A stretch of 64,000 bases of DNA. It comes from Gammaproteobacteria bacterium. GTDB taxonomy: Bacteria; Pseudomonadota; Gammaproteobacteria; Eutrophobiales; Eutrophobiaceae. A model generated the notes under the pieces. It was not told the DNA's origin. It saw only the letters and a program-made list of their open reading frames with translations, and did not search any database. The DNA lies in assembly GCA_022826885.1 (NCBI GenBank), contig JAJDUB010000002.1, positions 95,902-159,901 on the forward strand. Direction: 5' to 3'. The position numbers and the translations under genes were made by a program. This document shows, one piece after another, positions 24,338-33,599 of the stretch (positions are counted from its first letter, which is position 1; the number at the start of each line of letters is the position of its first letter).

Positions 24338-25931
24338 AAATCCCCGGCTGAAACGTATCCTGGTCGCGGACAGGATCTCCCCTGAAGGCAAGGCTTTCCT
24401 TGACGGGCAGGAGAATATTGCCGTAGATCATCTCACCGGTCTTGACGAAACCGCGTTGTGTGAAAAGATTGGCGACTACCATGCCGTCATCGTACGCAGC
24501 GCCACGACGATTTCGGCAAGAGTCATAGACGCGGCTGACAGGCTCGAAGTGATCGGCAGGGCCGGTATCGGAGTCGATAATATCGACGTGGACCGAGCCA
24601 CGGGCAAAGGCATCGTCGTGCTGAACACCCCGGACGCCAACGTGACGACCACGGCGGAACTGACCCTGGCTCACCTGTTTTCCCTGAGCCGGAACCTGCC
24701 CCAGGCCAACAGGTCGGTAAAAGCCGGTGAATGGAAACGCTCCCGCTTCATGGGAGTGGAACTCAGCGGCAAGGCCCTGGGTATTATCGGCTATGGTCAT
24801 ATCGGCAGGATTGTGGCGGCCAAGGCGCTGGCCCTGGAAATGCAGGTGATCGCATTCGATCCGTTCGTTACCGAGGAAAAGTTTCTCGCCGACGGCGTCA
24901 CTGGCGTCAGGCTGGACGAACTTGTGAGCGACGCGGACTATATCAGCCTGCATTGCCCGCTGAATGACAAGACCCGCAATATTATGAATGCCGACCGCAT
25001 CAATGCCATGAAACCCGGGGCGAGATTGATCAACTGCGCGAGGGGCGGTCTGGTCGACGAGGAGGCGCTTTATGATGCGCTCAGTAAAGGGAGTCTGGCC
25101 GGCGCTGCGCTGGACGTGTTTTCCCGCGAACCCCCCGAGGATTCACCCCTGCTGACCCTGGATAACGTGCTGCTGACGCCGCACCTGGGAGCGTCGACCC
25201 GGGAAGCGCAGGCCGCGGCCGGTATGGAGATTGCCCAGCAGGTCTGTATATATCTGAGGACCGGCGAACCCATTAATGCAATCAACCTGCCGGCGGTATC
25301 ATCCGAGGAACTGGTGAAGCTGCAACCGTACATGACGCTGGCGAGACGCCTGGGAAAACTGCTGGGCCACATGATTCCCGGCTCCAGCCGCCAGTTGGAA
25401 GTGTCACTCTTCGGCAACGCGGCTGAGCGGGACATGAGAAGCATCTCCACGGAGGGGCTGGTGGGGTTATTGAGCGTCCATATGTCGACCGAGGTAAACC
25501 GGGTGAACGCGAAACATATCGCTGAGCAGCAGGGATTGAGCCTGGTGGAGGCCCGCGGGGGGGAACATCCGGATTACCATTCTGCGGTAAGCCTTTCGGT
25601 TCATGACGGAGACCGGGAAACGCGGGTTGTCGGGACACTGTTCCACAGGAGGTACCCGCGCCTGATCAGCATCAATGATTACGAGATTGAGGCCGTGCTG
25701 GAAGGCCACCTGCTGGTTACCCGCCACAATGACCAGCCCGGCGTGGTCGCCGCCATCAGCAACCTCCTGGCCGATGAACGGATCAACATATCACGCATGC
25801 AACTGGGCATTGTGTCCGGCAGCGACAAGGCGATTGCGGTGATTGGTGTATCTACTCCGCTGAACGATAAACTGATGGACGAACTCGCTCAAATCGAGGC
25901 CATCAACAAGGTGATGCAGGTCAGCCTGTAG
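24330..25931 (+). CDS. serA: D-3-phosphoglycerate dehydrogenase (long, ACT-containing form), GTG start
   Basis: ISPEGKAFLDGQENIAVDHLTG...GRAGIGVDNIDVDRATGKGIVVLNTPDANVTTTAELTLAHLFSLSR...; overlaps the glmM 3' end. Confidence 0.95.
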   Translation: MDRNPRLKRILVADRISPEGKAFLDGQENIAVDHLTGLDETALCEKIGDYHAVIVRSATTISARVIDAADRLEVIGRAGIGVDNIDVDRATGKGIVVLNTPDANVTTTAELTLAHLFSLSRNLPQANRSVKAGEWKRSRFMGVELSGKALGIIGYGHIGRIVAAKALALEMQVIAFDPFVTEEKFLADGVTGVRLDELVSDADYISLHCPLNDKTRNIMNADRINAMKPGARLINCARGGLVDEEALYDALSKGSLAGAALDVFSREPPEDSPLLTLDNVLLTPHLGASTREAQAAAGMEIAQQVCIYLRTGEPINAINLPAVSSEELVKLQPYMTLARRLGKLLGHMIPGSSRQLEVSLFGNAAERDMRSISTEGLVGLLSVHMSTEVNRVNAKHIAEQQGLSLVEARGGEHPDYHSAVSLSVHDGDRETRVVGTLFHRRYPRLISINDYEIEAVLEGHLLVTRHNDQPGVVAAISNLLADERINISRMQLGIVSGSDKAIAVIGVSTPLNDKLMDELAQIEAINKVMQVSL

Positions 25932-25946
25932 TTTCAAGGCATTGAA

Positions 25947-25981
25947 GTCAGAGTAAGAAATTCGCCAGACATTACTCTGAC
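25947..25981. repeat. Hairpin gtcagagtaa-N15-ttactctgac between serA and the DUF1015 gene
   Basis: Perfect 10-bp arms 25947-25956 and 25972-25981 followed by cccc; TCAGAGTAA/TTACTCTGACCCC is typical of short dispersed palindromic repeats. Confidence 0.7.
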
Positions 25982-26004
25982 CCCGGATATAGAAAACAGA
26001 ATAA

Positions 26005-27249
26005 ATGCAAATAAAGGCTTTCAGAGGTTATCGCCCCTGCAAGGACAGGATTGCCAGGGTTGCATCGAGACCGTATGACGTGCTCACCACGGCTGAAGCC
26101 CGGCAGGAAGCAGCCGGAAACTCCTATTCCTTCCTGAACGTCACCAAACCGGAGATCACGTTTCCCGATGGTACGGATCCGGACAGCCCCGATATTTACC
26201 GTGCGGCTGCGGCAAATTTCCAGGCTTTAATCGATAACGGAACGTTTGTACGTGATGAGCATGAATGCCTGTATATCTACGAGTTGAGCGCGGACGGGAA
26301 ACCGAGAACAGGAATTGTTGCGGCCGCAGCCGTAGAGGATTACCTGGCCGGCCGTATCAGGAAACATGAATTGACCCGGTTTGATAAGGAGGCGGACCGG
26401 GCGCATCATATTCGAACAACCCTGCTCAACGTAGAGCCGGTGATGTTCGCCTATCGCTATGACCGCCGAATCGATGGTCTTGTCAATTCGGTCAAATCAG
26501 CGCAACCGGAGTACGAGTTTGTTGATGCGGACTCGGTTCAACACCGGTTCTGGATCGTAGAGGAACCTGAAACCCTTGAAGCGATTATTCGCGCATTTGC
26601 CGGCATCCCTGCAACTTACGTGGCTGACGGGCACCACCGTACCGCCGCTGCCGCGATAGTCAGCCGGGAACTGGACAGGGAAGGCCGGCACAACGGCGCC
26701 GGCCCGGGACATAATTATTTTCTCGCGGCGCACTTTCCTGATAACGAACTGGAAATTCTCGATTACAACCGGTTGGTCGCCGACCTTAACGGCCTTGAAC
26801 CGGATGAATTCCTGCGGGAACTGGCGCCGCTATTCGCTGTTGACAGGATGGGAAACCAGCCTGTCAGGCCGAAGCAACGGGGTGTGACCGGGATGTACCT
26901 GGCCGGCACATGGTACCGACTGAGCGCCCGGTCCGGTACGTATGATCCTGACGATACCATGTCGGCGCTGGGTGTCAGCATCCTGTCGGACCTGATCCTG
27001 GAGCCGGTCCTGGGCATCCGCGATCAGAGGACCGACCCGCGCATAGTCTATGTCGGCGGCGCGCGCGGCACGGCGGAACTCCAGAACAGGGTGGACAGCG
27101 GCGAGATGGCCGTTGCCTTCACTCTCTACCCGGTGTCCGTACAGGAATTGATGACCATCGCGGACTCCGGCAGGATTATGCCCCCCAAGGCCACCTGGTT
27201 CGAACCGAAACTGCGCAGCGGCCTGGTCGTCTATAGCCTGAAGGGCTGA
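26005..27249 (+). CDS. DUF1015 domain-containing protein
   Basis: MQIKAFRGYRPCKDRIARVASRPYDVLTTAEARQEA...ATYVADGHHRTAAAAI; downstream of serA as is common. Confidence 0.88.
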   Translation: MQIKAFRGYRPCKDRIARVASRPYDVLTTAEARQEAAGNSYSFLNVTKPEITFPDGTDPDSPDIYRAAAANFQALIDNGTFVRDEHECLYIYELSADGKPRTGIVAAAAVEDYLAGRIRKHELTRFDKEADRAHHIRTTLLNVEPVMFAYRYDRRIDGLVNSVKSAQPEYEFVDADSVQHRFWIVEEPETLEAIIRAFAGIPATYVADGHHRTAAAAIVSRELDREGRHNGAGPGHNYFLAAHFPDNELEILDYNRLVADLNGLEPDEFLRELAPLFAVDRMGNQPVRPKQRGVTGMYLAGTWYRLSARSGTYDPDDTMSALGVSILSDLILEPVLGIRDQRTDPRIVYVGGARGTAELQNRVDSGEMAVAFTLYPVSVQELMTIADSGRIMPPKATWFEPKLRSGLVVYSLKG

Positions 27250-27272
27250 TCCGGGCGCTCACGCGGGAAAAC

Positions 27273-27593
27273 TCACAACTCAGGAAAAGAATAGTCCTTT
27301 TCCACCTTGCATACCTTTACGGAATAATTCCTGTACCACTTTGATTTTCCCAGTTTTTGCGCATGCCTGTGGCGGACTTCATGCTTCCACGCCGATATGG
27401 CCTCCAGGCTGGTCCAGTAGCAAACCGTTATATTTGTGGGGCCTTGCGCGGTATCCATTGATATGAATCCTTCCTGTTGCCGGGCCAACTGTTCCATTTC
27501 TTCGGCCATCTCTGCGTAACCTTCGTCTTCATCATTCCGGGTGGAAGTGAAGATTACCGCATAGTATGGTTTCTTGACGTTTTCTCCAGGCAT
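27273..27593 (-). CDS. Antibiotic biosynthesis monooxygenase (ABM)-like domain protein
   Basis: MPGENVKKPYYAVIFTSTRNDEDEGYAEMAEEMEQLARQQEGFISMDTAQGPTNITVCYWTSLEAISAWKHEVRHRHAQKLGKSKWYRNYSVKVCKVE. Confidence 0.8.
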   Translation of the reverse strand: MPGENVKKPYYAVIFTSTRNDEDEGYAEMAEEMEQLARQQEGFISMDTAQGPTNITVCYWTSLEAISAWKHEVRHRHAQKLGKSKWYRNYSVKVCKVEKDYSFPEL

Positions 27594-27722
27594 GAGTTGT
27601 TTTCCGCTATGCCCATAATATACTGTCTTCGCGAGGATTTTTCGAAATTCCAGATGACAGGTCCTGAAAGCAAATTCGACGTGCGCGGCGACGGCTTGCT
27701 GACTGAATGCAAACATACGATT

Positions 27723-27863
27723 ATGTTTGCAGTATACGTGGCGCAGACCTTTTTTTCCTGGGTGTTCTTTGGCGGAAGGGTTCGACGGGCATACAGAAAA
27801 GCGCTCAGGGAAGGGCGCCTGTTTTATGTTGATCGATTACCGTCCGGTGAGGACAGCCAATGA
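27723..27863 (+). CDS. 46-aa putative single-TM small protein translationally coupled to the next gene
   Basis: MFAVYVAQTFFSWVFFGGRVRRAYRKALREGRLFYVDRLPSGEDSQ*; its TGA overlaps the ATG of the 27860 CDS (ATGA). Confidence 0.45.
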   Translation: MFAVYVAQTFFSWVFFGGRVRRAYRKALREGRLFYVDRLPSGEDSQ

Positions 27864-28828
27864 GGCCCAAGGAGCCGCCGGCGCCGGAATATGGTTATGC
27901 CTATGTGAATCCACCGCGTTCCGGTAACGAGATTAACGGTATGGGCGTACCGGAAAAAATTCCTCCCAGGAAGATTGCCCCGGACGACTTTACCATTGAG
28001 GACTATGACTATAAGGACCTGTTCGATTTCTTTTTCATGACAATGTCATGGCCGGTATTCAAGGAATTCGTCCTGGGCATGTTCGAAAGCAGAAAGGCCC
28101 GGGGCAGAGTTGCCGGACGTCGCACCGAAGTCGATGATCCGGTCTCCATGGCGACACATGTCAAGCAAAAGGCAGAGGAGATTGGCTTTGATACAGTCGG
28201 GATTACCGAAGCCAGGGACGAGTTGTTACTCTACGAGGGAGATCGACCTTATCCCTATAAATATGCGATTTGCCTCGGGACCGAACAGGACCGCAAGACC
28301 ATGGAGCAGGTCCCGCAGCCGGAGGCGGGGCTGGAGGTGGTAAGGACCTACCGCAGGAGCTCCTCCTGCAGCAACCGTCTGGCTGCGTATATCCGCTCAC
28401 TGGGCTGGCCGGCAGAAGCCTTCGCGGTCGGCAGGGATATCCTGATGATGCCGTCTGCCATACAGGCGGGACTTGGGCAACTGGGAAAGCACGGCTCATT
28501 GATCAACAGGGAGTTAGGGTCGAATTTCCGCCTGACCCTGGTATTGACGGATTTGCCGATGGCGACCGATGCACCGGTAGATATCGGGGTGGAGGACGTC
28601 TGTGCGACATGCCGTGCCTGTACCCGGTATTGCCCTCCCGATGCCATTTATGATGACAAGAAAATGGTTAGGGGAGTAGAGAAGTGGTACGTGGATTTTG
28701 ATCGGTGCGCCTGGTATTTTTCCATGACCACCGGTTGTTCCATCTGCGTTGAGGTGTGTCCCTGGTCGAAACCTGGCCGCGGTCCAAAGCTGTCGGAAAT
28801 AGTACTGGCCAGGCGGGAGAAAAACTGA
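27860..28828 (+). CDS. Reductive-dehalogenase / QueG-like double [4Fe-4S] protein
   Basis: GRDILMMPSAIQAGLGQLGKHGSLINRELGSNFRLTLVLTDLPM; CATCRACTRYCPPDAI (CxxCxxCxxxCP) then WYVDFDRCAWYFSMTTGCSICVEVCPWSKPG. Confidence 0.75.
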   Translation: MRPKEPPAPEYGYAYVNPPRSGNEINGMGVPEKIPPRKIAPDDFTIEDYDYKDLFDFFFMTMSWPVFKEFVLGMFESRKARGRVAGRRTEVDDPVSMATHVKQKAEEIGFDTVGITEARDELLLYEGDRPYPYKYAICLGTEQDRKTMEQVPQPEAGLEVVRTYRRSSSCSNRLAAYIRSLGWPAEAFAVGRDILMMPSAIQAGLGQLGKHGSLINRELGSNFRLTLVLTDLPMATDAPVDIGVEDVCATCRACTRYCPPDAIYDDKKMVRGVEKWYVDFDRCAWYFSMTTGCSICVEVCPWSKPGRGPKLSEIVLARREKN

Positions 28829-28861
28829 GAATAACAATCTTTTTAAGTTATACAGTCTCGC

Positions 28862-29137
28862 ATGAATAAATATGAACATTTTCTGTTTTTGATGTTGTTC
28901 TTATTCGGGTTTCAGGCTTTCGCAGGCACCTTTCAATCCTGTTTGGAAGCTGCCCGGGGTGGTAGCCCTGTTAAAAGTCAAACAGACGTCAGCGGGATGA
29001 CAACGGGCTGCCATAAAACAGAAAATGACATGACCGGTAATACCGATACCTGTGATGCCCGGCATTTCTGTATCGGTACCACATTCTCAATCGCGTATCC
29101 TTCAGGCCATTCGATTGCGAAATGGTCTGAATCTTGA
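28862..29137 (+). CDS. Small Cys-containing secreted hypothetical protein
   Basis: 91 aa with signal-peptide-like MNKYEHFLFLMLFLFGFQAFAGTF; no recognised domain. Confidence 0.35.
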   Translation: MNKYEHFLFLMLFLFGFQAFAGTFQSCLEAARGGSPVKSQTDVSGMTTGCHKTENDMTGNTDTCDARHFCIGTTFSIAYPSGHSIAKWSES

Positions 29138-29142
29138 GAGCG

Positions 29143-29160
29143 TTGTAACTGGAGTTACAA
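29143..29160. promoter_or_regulatory. 18-bp perfect palindrome (candidate operator) upstream of a promoter
   Basis: TTGTAACT-gg-AGTTACAA; 20 bp further downstream TTGGTT (29180-29185)-N16-TATAAT (29202-29207) precedes the 29230 CDS. Confidence 0.5.
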
Positions 29161-29229
29161 ATGGGTATTTTCCTCCGCGTTGGTTCGGGGCTACGGTACG
29201 GTATAATTGGAAATAAAAGATTCTAGTAC

Positions 29230-29898
29230 GTGCTAACGGTTGCTTCATTAAATGAAAGGTGGGGCCTGTTTTCGTTACTGGTGTTCATCGCCAGTATCGT
29301 AGTACTGGCTTGCTGGTTCATAACCAATCTTTCCGGAGAGCAGGAATACCGGCACATGATCCGTGTCTCGGTACGTTGCTCCCTGCCTTTGCTTATCTTG
29401 GCTTTTACAGCCTCGGCGCTGAACCGTTTGTGGCCGTGTGAAGCATCTGCCTGGCTGTTAAGGAATCGCAAGTATCTGGGACTCGCGTTTTCTGCAGTGA
29501 TGCTCTGGCAGATACTGTTCATTGTTCTGCTGATTAGCACAGGGGCAAGCCTGTTCCCGCCGGGGCCCGCGGCCATGTTCATTGTTTCCGACCTGATCGG
29601 GTATACGCTCCTTCTGTCAATGACCGTCACATCTTTCGAAATGTTCAGGAACCGCATGTCCCCGGTCGCCTGGAAACGGCTGCACCGGACGGGTATTTAC
29701 TATATATGGGTGATCTATCTGTACAGTTTTCCCATCGGTATTTACTTTTCAAGAGACAACCACATGGAAGTTGCGGGTTACGGTTTCCTGTTCTTTATTA
29801 CGCTTGCAGCAGGTATACTTCGCCTGCTTGCCTGGGGAAAAGACAGCAAAATAACATTCAACAAGTGGGCAGATAATATTGTTAAAGCAACAGATTGA
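29230..29898 (+). CDS. Ferric-reductase-like / MsrQ-like transmembrane protein
   Basis: Multiple TM segments with LLRNRKYLGLAFSAVMLWQ and WKRLHRTGIYYIWVIYLYSF, as in ferric-reductase-like TM domains. Confidence 0.55.
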   Translation: MLTVASLNERWGLFSLLVFIASIVVLACWFITNLSGEQEYRHMIRVSVRCSLPLLILAFTASALNRLWPCEASAWLLRNRKYLGLAFSAVMLWQILFIVLLISTGASLFPPGPAAMFIVSDLIGYTLLLSMTVTSFEMFRNRMSPVAWKRLHRTGIYYIWVIYLYSFPIGIYFSRDNHMEVAGYGFLFFITLAAGILRLLAWGKDSKITFNKWADNIVKATD

Positions 29899-29908
29899 GG
29901 AATTAATC

Positions 29909-30379
29909 ATGCGTAAGAGGCTTCGAAATATAACGTTAACCGTTTTAAGCGTCCTGGCCATGTGCGGGATAGCGTCGTGCGCCATGGATGACGTTACTGG
30001 TGAACTGGATGAGTTCAAGCAGGCAATCCGCGCCAAGTACGATTTGAAGGAACAGGCCTTTGCCAATAATGATCCTGAACCGATAATGGAGCAGTTCTAT
30101 ACAGAGGATGCGATTTCCAGCGGACCGGACGGCACCACCCATTTCGGTATCGAGGAATTACGCCACGTCTATGAAGAGGTTATCGGTGCAAATGTGCGGG
30201 TCGAGTCCTTCCATACCCATGTAAACGGCAATGCCGGTTGGGACTGGGTCAATTTTCATGTTGTCCCCGCGGAAGAGGGCGCCGAAGCCTTTACGTTCAA
30301 GATGCTGTTCCTGTGGGAGAAGATTGATGGTGAATGGTGGAGTAAAGGAGAGATGTATACGATGGGGGCGTTTGAATAA
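29909..30379 (+). CDS. SnoaL-like/DUF4440 (NTF2-fold) lipoprotein
   Basis: Lipobox VLAMCGIASC; IRAKYDLKEQAFANNDPEPIMEQFYTEDAISSGPDGTTHFGIEELRHVYEEVI. Confidence 0.6.
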   Translation: MRKRLRNITLTVLSVLAMCGIASCAMDDVTGELDEFKQAIRAKYDLKEQAFANNDPEPIMEQFYTEDAISSGPDGTTHFGIEELRHVYEEVIGANVRVESFHTHVNGNAGWDWVNFHVVPAEEGAEAFTFKMLFLWEKIDGEWWSKGEMYTMGAFE

Positions 30380-30411
30380 CAGGCAGGTATGGCTACGGAA
30401 AGATGATATCA

Positions 30412-31392
30412 CTAATCGTTAGCTTCGACGCCGAAGGTCATCCCGAGTTCGCGCAACCAGCGTCGATAGGCGACCGCAGTCTTGTCAGGACGCATACTCA
30501 ATTCGGCGCCCGGGTCCAGCGGCAGGCATTTCGGCCGCTGGGATTCCACGATGGGTTTATCCTGAGCGAAGATTGAATCCTGCCAGTCAACCAGGTCCTG
30601 CTCCGGAAGGTCATCGCCGTAATTCATGGCCATCCACATCCAGGCGCTGCTCTCGACCGGGCTGTGGGGCGTGATTACCAGCAGGATTGAAAATCGGGGA
30701 CCTTCGGATTCCTTCAACAGGTAGGCTGTCAGCGTTCTCGGCGCGACATAGGTATATATGACGGTGTCACCCTGGCCTGTACCGTACGGGTCAGGTTGAT
30801 AGACTTTGACGTTGCTTGCCGTAACACCTGTGCTGTCTGTAGTCACCTTGTAGTCGACGATCTCCGTGTACTGCCGGGCGCCGAGTATGTTTTCGTGGAC
30901 AAAAGGGAAGTGCGCAACGTCGAGGAAGTTTTCAACGATACGGGGCCCACTGGTTTGCACGGTGTACGGTCCGCAAAGCAGTTTCCTGAACTCCGGTTCA
31001 TGCCATTCCGGGAACGGGGCGATGTCATTGGCAGGTTCACCCACGCACACCCAGACAAGTCCATATTCTTCCCTCGCCTGGAAAGACTTGACGCGCGCCC
31101 GCGCCGGTGGTATGTGATCCGGCATGGCCGGTATCCGGATACATTGCCCGGCGCTGTCATACACCCACCCGTGGTAGGGGCACTGTATACAGTTACCGTC
31201 GATGACCTTCCCCAGGGAAAGCCTGGTCCCCCGGTGCACGCATGCATCACGCCAGGCATGTATTCGGTTCCCGGCGCGCCAGACGACAATATCTTCGTCC
31301 AGCAAACGTATTCCGGCTATGGGCGACTCGTCCAGTTGGGCGGTCGTTGCCACGGGGTGCCAATCGTTGAGTAACACCGGATCGTTCGTCAC
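30412..31392 (-). CDS. Rieske [2Fe-2S] aromatic ring-hydroxylating oxygenase, alpha-subunit type
   Basis: CVHRGTRLSLGKVIDGNCIQCPYHGWVYD (CxH...CxxH) and mononuclear Fe region NFLDVAHFPFVHE. Confidence 0.9.
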   Translation of the reverse strand: MTNDPVLLNDWHPVATTAQLDESPIAGIRLLDEDIVVWRAGNRIHAWRDACVHRGTRLSLGKVIDGNCIQCPYHGWVYDSAGQCIRIPAMPDHIPPARARVKSFQAREEYGLVWVCVGEPANDIAPFPEWHEPEFRKLLCGPYTVQTSGPRIVENFLDVAHFPFVHENILGARQYTEIVDYKVTTDSTGVTASNVKVYQPDPYGTGQGDTVIYTYVAPRTLTAYLLKESEGPRFSILLVITPHSPVESSAWMWMAMNYGDDLPEQDLVDWQDSIFAQDKPIVESQRPKCLPLDPGAELSMRPDKTAVAYRRWLRELGMTFGVEAND

Positions 31393-31432
31393 GGATCTAA
31401 CTCCTTTCGCCCGGCAGCCGCATCATCGTATG

Positions 31433-32707
31433 TCACGCCGCGGGCTCCAGGTGGTAAGTCTCTTTCTTGACCACAGCCAGGATCAAGGCCAGCAGCAACG
31501 CCGCGGGAAAAATCAGCGCTGCCGCGCTGAGCGGGACGTTGAAGTCTTCGATGAGTCTGGCCGGAGCCGGCATCAACAGCGCGCCGACGACAAACGAAAC
31601 ACAGGTCAGCAGTCCGAATGCGGTGCCGGCCCTGGCTTTCTCACAGAACCGCGTCGTCATCGTGTAACACATGGGACTGACGCCGGCAAAAAAACCGATG
31701 GACAGGAACAGGGTATAGGCAACTCCCGTTGAGAGTTCGCCGAGCAGCAGAAACAGCAGCAAGGCGATTAAGTCGCATACTAAAAAAATGACGCAGGTGA
31801 GTTTGAAACTGCGCACATAATCCGAGAATATATGCACCAGCAGGGCGCCGGTCCCGAAACCGAACCAGATTGTGGCATTGATATTGCTCGCACTGGTCGG
31901 ATCGAACCCTTTGAAGATCAGCAGCTTGATACCCCAGATGATACCCACACCCAGCATCAGCCCGAACGTCAAGCCGCTTATCAGTGTGACCTGCCAGAAC
32001 AGGGGCTGGACGGACAGGACCTTCAGGTCCCGCCACAGGCCGGCCCAGAACGGCGGGTGCGCCCCCGGTTTTACCGGTTCACCCTTGCCGTCACCCGGTT
32101 CACTGACCAGCAGGACGAACGCAATCAGTAACAGGAGCCCGATGAGCGCCTCCAGCAGCATGACGTCCTGCCAGGTCATAACCAGAATCAGGTAGCCCAC
32201 CGCGGCCTGGCCCAGGGTGTTCGCCGTGGCGGCCACGGTCTGGGCAGTGCCGAAAACCAGCCCGAAATACTTGATTCCGAACCAGTACCTTGTCAGGTAG
32301 GCAAGGCCCGGGTAACCGAATGCCCCGCCGATGCCCATTAACGCCTGGCCGGCGACAATCACCGCCGTGTTTTCCGCAAGACCGAAGATCAACGCCCCTG
32401 CAGCAACCGTTGCGACACCGGCGCTCAACACTGTCCGTGCGCCGTAGCGGTCGAGCAGTCCGCCGGCCGGGATGGTCATTACTGCATAGGTAATCGCATA
32501 TACCGCTCCCAGTTCCCCGACCTGCAACAGCGTCAGGGACAGAGATTCCGCAATATCGGCATTCAGTACCGCGTAACTGCTTTGCGTCTGAAACTTGTAG
32601 ACCACGTAGGTAACGGCCAGCCCCCAGATGATCCAGGCCAGGGGGCGTCTGAGGTTCTGTTGTCCGACAATATGTTCGGTATGTGAGTTCATGCTTGTTG
32701 AAGCCAT
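31433..32707 (-). CDS. MFS transporter
   Basis: 12-TM pattern; GGLLDRYGARTVLSAGVATVAAGALIFGLA motif between TM2 and TM3. Confidence 0.85.
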   Translation of the reverse strand: MASTSMNSHTEHIVGQQNLRRPLAWIIWGLAVTYVVYKFQTQSSYAVLNADIAESLSLTLLQVGELGAVYAITYAVMTIPAGGLLDRYGARTVLSAGVATVAAGALIFGLAENTAVIVAGQALMGIGGAFGYPGLAYLTRYWFGIKYFGLVFGTAQTVAATANTLGQAAVGYLILVMTWQDVMLLEALIGLLLLIAFVLLVSEPGDGKGEPVKPGAHPPFWAGLWRDLKVLSVQPLFWQVTLISGLTFGLMLGVGIIWGIKLLIFKGFDPTSASNINATIWFGFGTGALLVHIFSDYVRSFKLTCVIFLVCDLIALLLFLLLGELSTGVAYTLFLSIGFFAGVSPMCYTMTTRFCEKARAGTAFGLLTCVSFVVGALLMPAPARLIEDFNVPLSAAALIFPAALLLALILAVVKKETYHLEPAA

Positions 32708-32810
32708 GGTCGTCGGCAGTATCTAATGATACAGGTGATAGAAAGTGACACAACACCGGTTTGCGAATACTATGGCGTTGTACCGTACAGGATGATTTAC
32801 CGGAAAAATC

Positions 32811-33599
32811 ATGATGCTGAAAGATAAGGTTATTTTTGTTACCGGCGGCGCAAGGGGCATCGGTTACGGCATCGCCCGGGCCGTACTCGACGCCGGTGCA
32901 CGGGTTGCCATAGGCGACCTTGATGAACAGGCAGTGTCTGATGCACGAACTTCCCTGATTGCCGAGACACCTGTTACCGGCGATGCGGTTTTTGCAACGG
33001 TTATCGATGTTACCGATGAATTATCAGTGGAAACGGCGCTGTCCGCGACACGTTCGCATTTCGGTTTTCCGGACGGACTGGTTAATAACGCGGGAACCGT
33101 TCGCCTGGGGAAAGATCTGGAGGCCAGTACGAAAGACTGGCAGGTGCAGATGGAGGTGAACGTCATCGGTACCCACTTGTGTTCCAGGGTGTTCGCAAAG
33201 ATACTCATCGACGCGGACCGGGCCGGGGCTATCGTTAACATTGCTTCCAATTGCGGCAAGGTCGGCTACCCGAACATGGCCGGCTATAACGCCAGCAAGG
33301 CCGCGGTCATCAATCTTACCCGTTCGTTATCGACGGAGTTGAGTGAGCATGATATTAACGTCAATGCGATCTGTCCCGGCGGCGTTTACACGCCCATGCT
33401 GATGGAGGTGGCCGAATCCATTGGCGCATGTATCGGCCAACCTGCAGATGAACTGATCAAGACCATGGTGCCGGCACAATTGGGCCGACACATCGAACCC
33501 CTGGAGATTGGGCGGGTAGCCGCGTTTCTTCTGTCCGATCATGCCGGTATCATACGCGGGCAATCGATCAATGCCGATGGCGGGGACACGCCTTATTAA
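32811..33599 (+). CDS. SDR-family oxidoreductase
   Basis: [46 protein letters not shown]. Confidence 0.93.
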   Translation: MMLKDKVIFVTGGARGIGYGIARAVLDAGARVAIGDLDEQAVSDARTSLIAETPVTGDAVFATVIDVTDELSVETALSATRSHFGFPDGLVNNAGTVRLGKDLEASTKDWQVQMEVNVIGTHLCSRVFAKILIDADRAGAIVNIASNCGKVGYPNMAGYNASKAAVINLTRSLSTELSEHDINVNAICPGGVYTPMLMEVAESIGACIGQPADELIKTMVPAQLGRHIEPLEIGRVAAFLLSDHAGIIRGQSINADGGDTPY

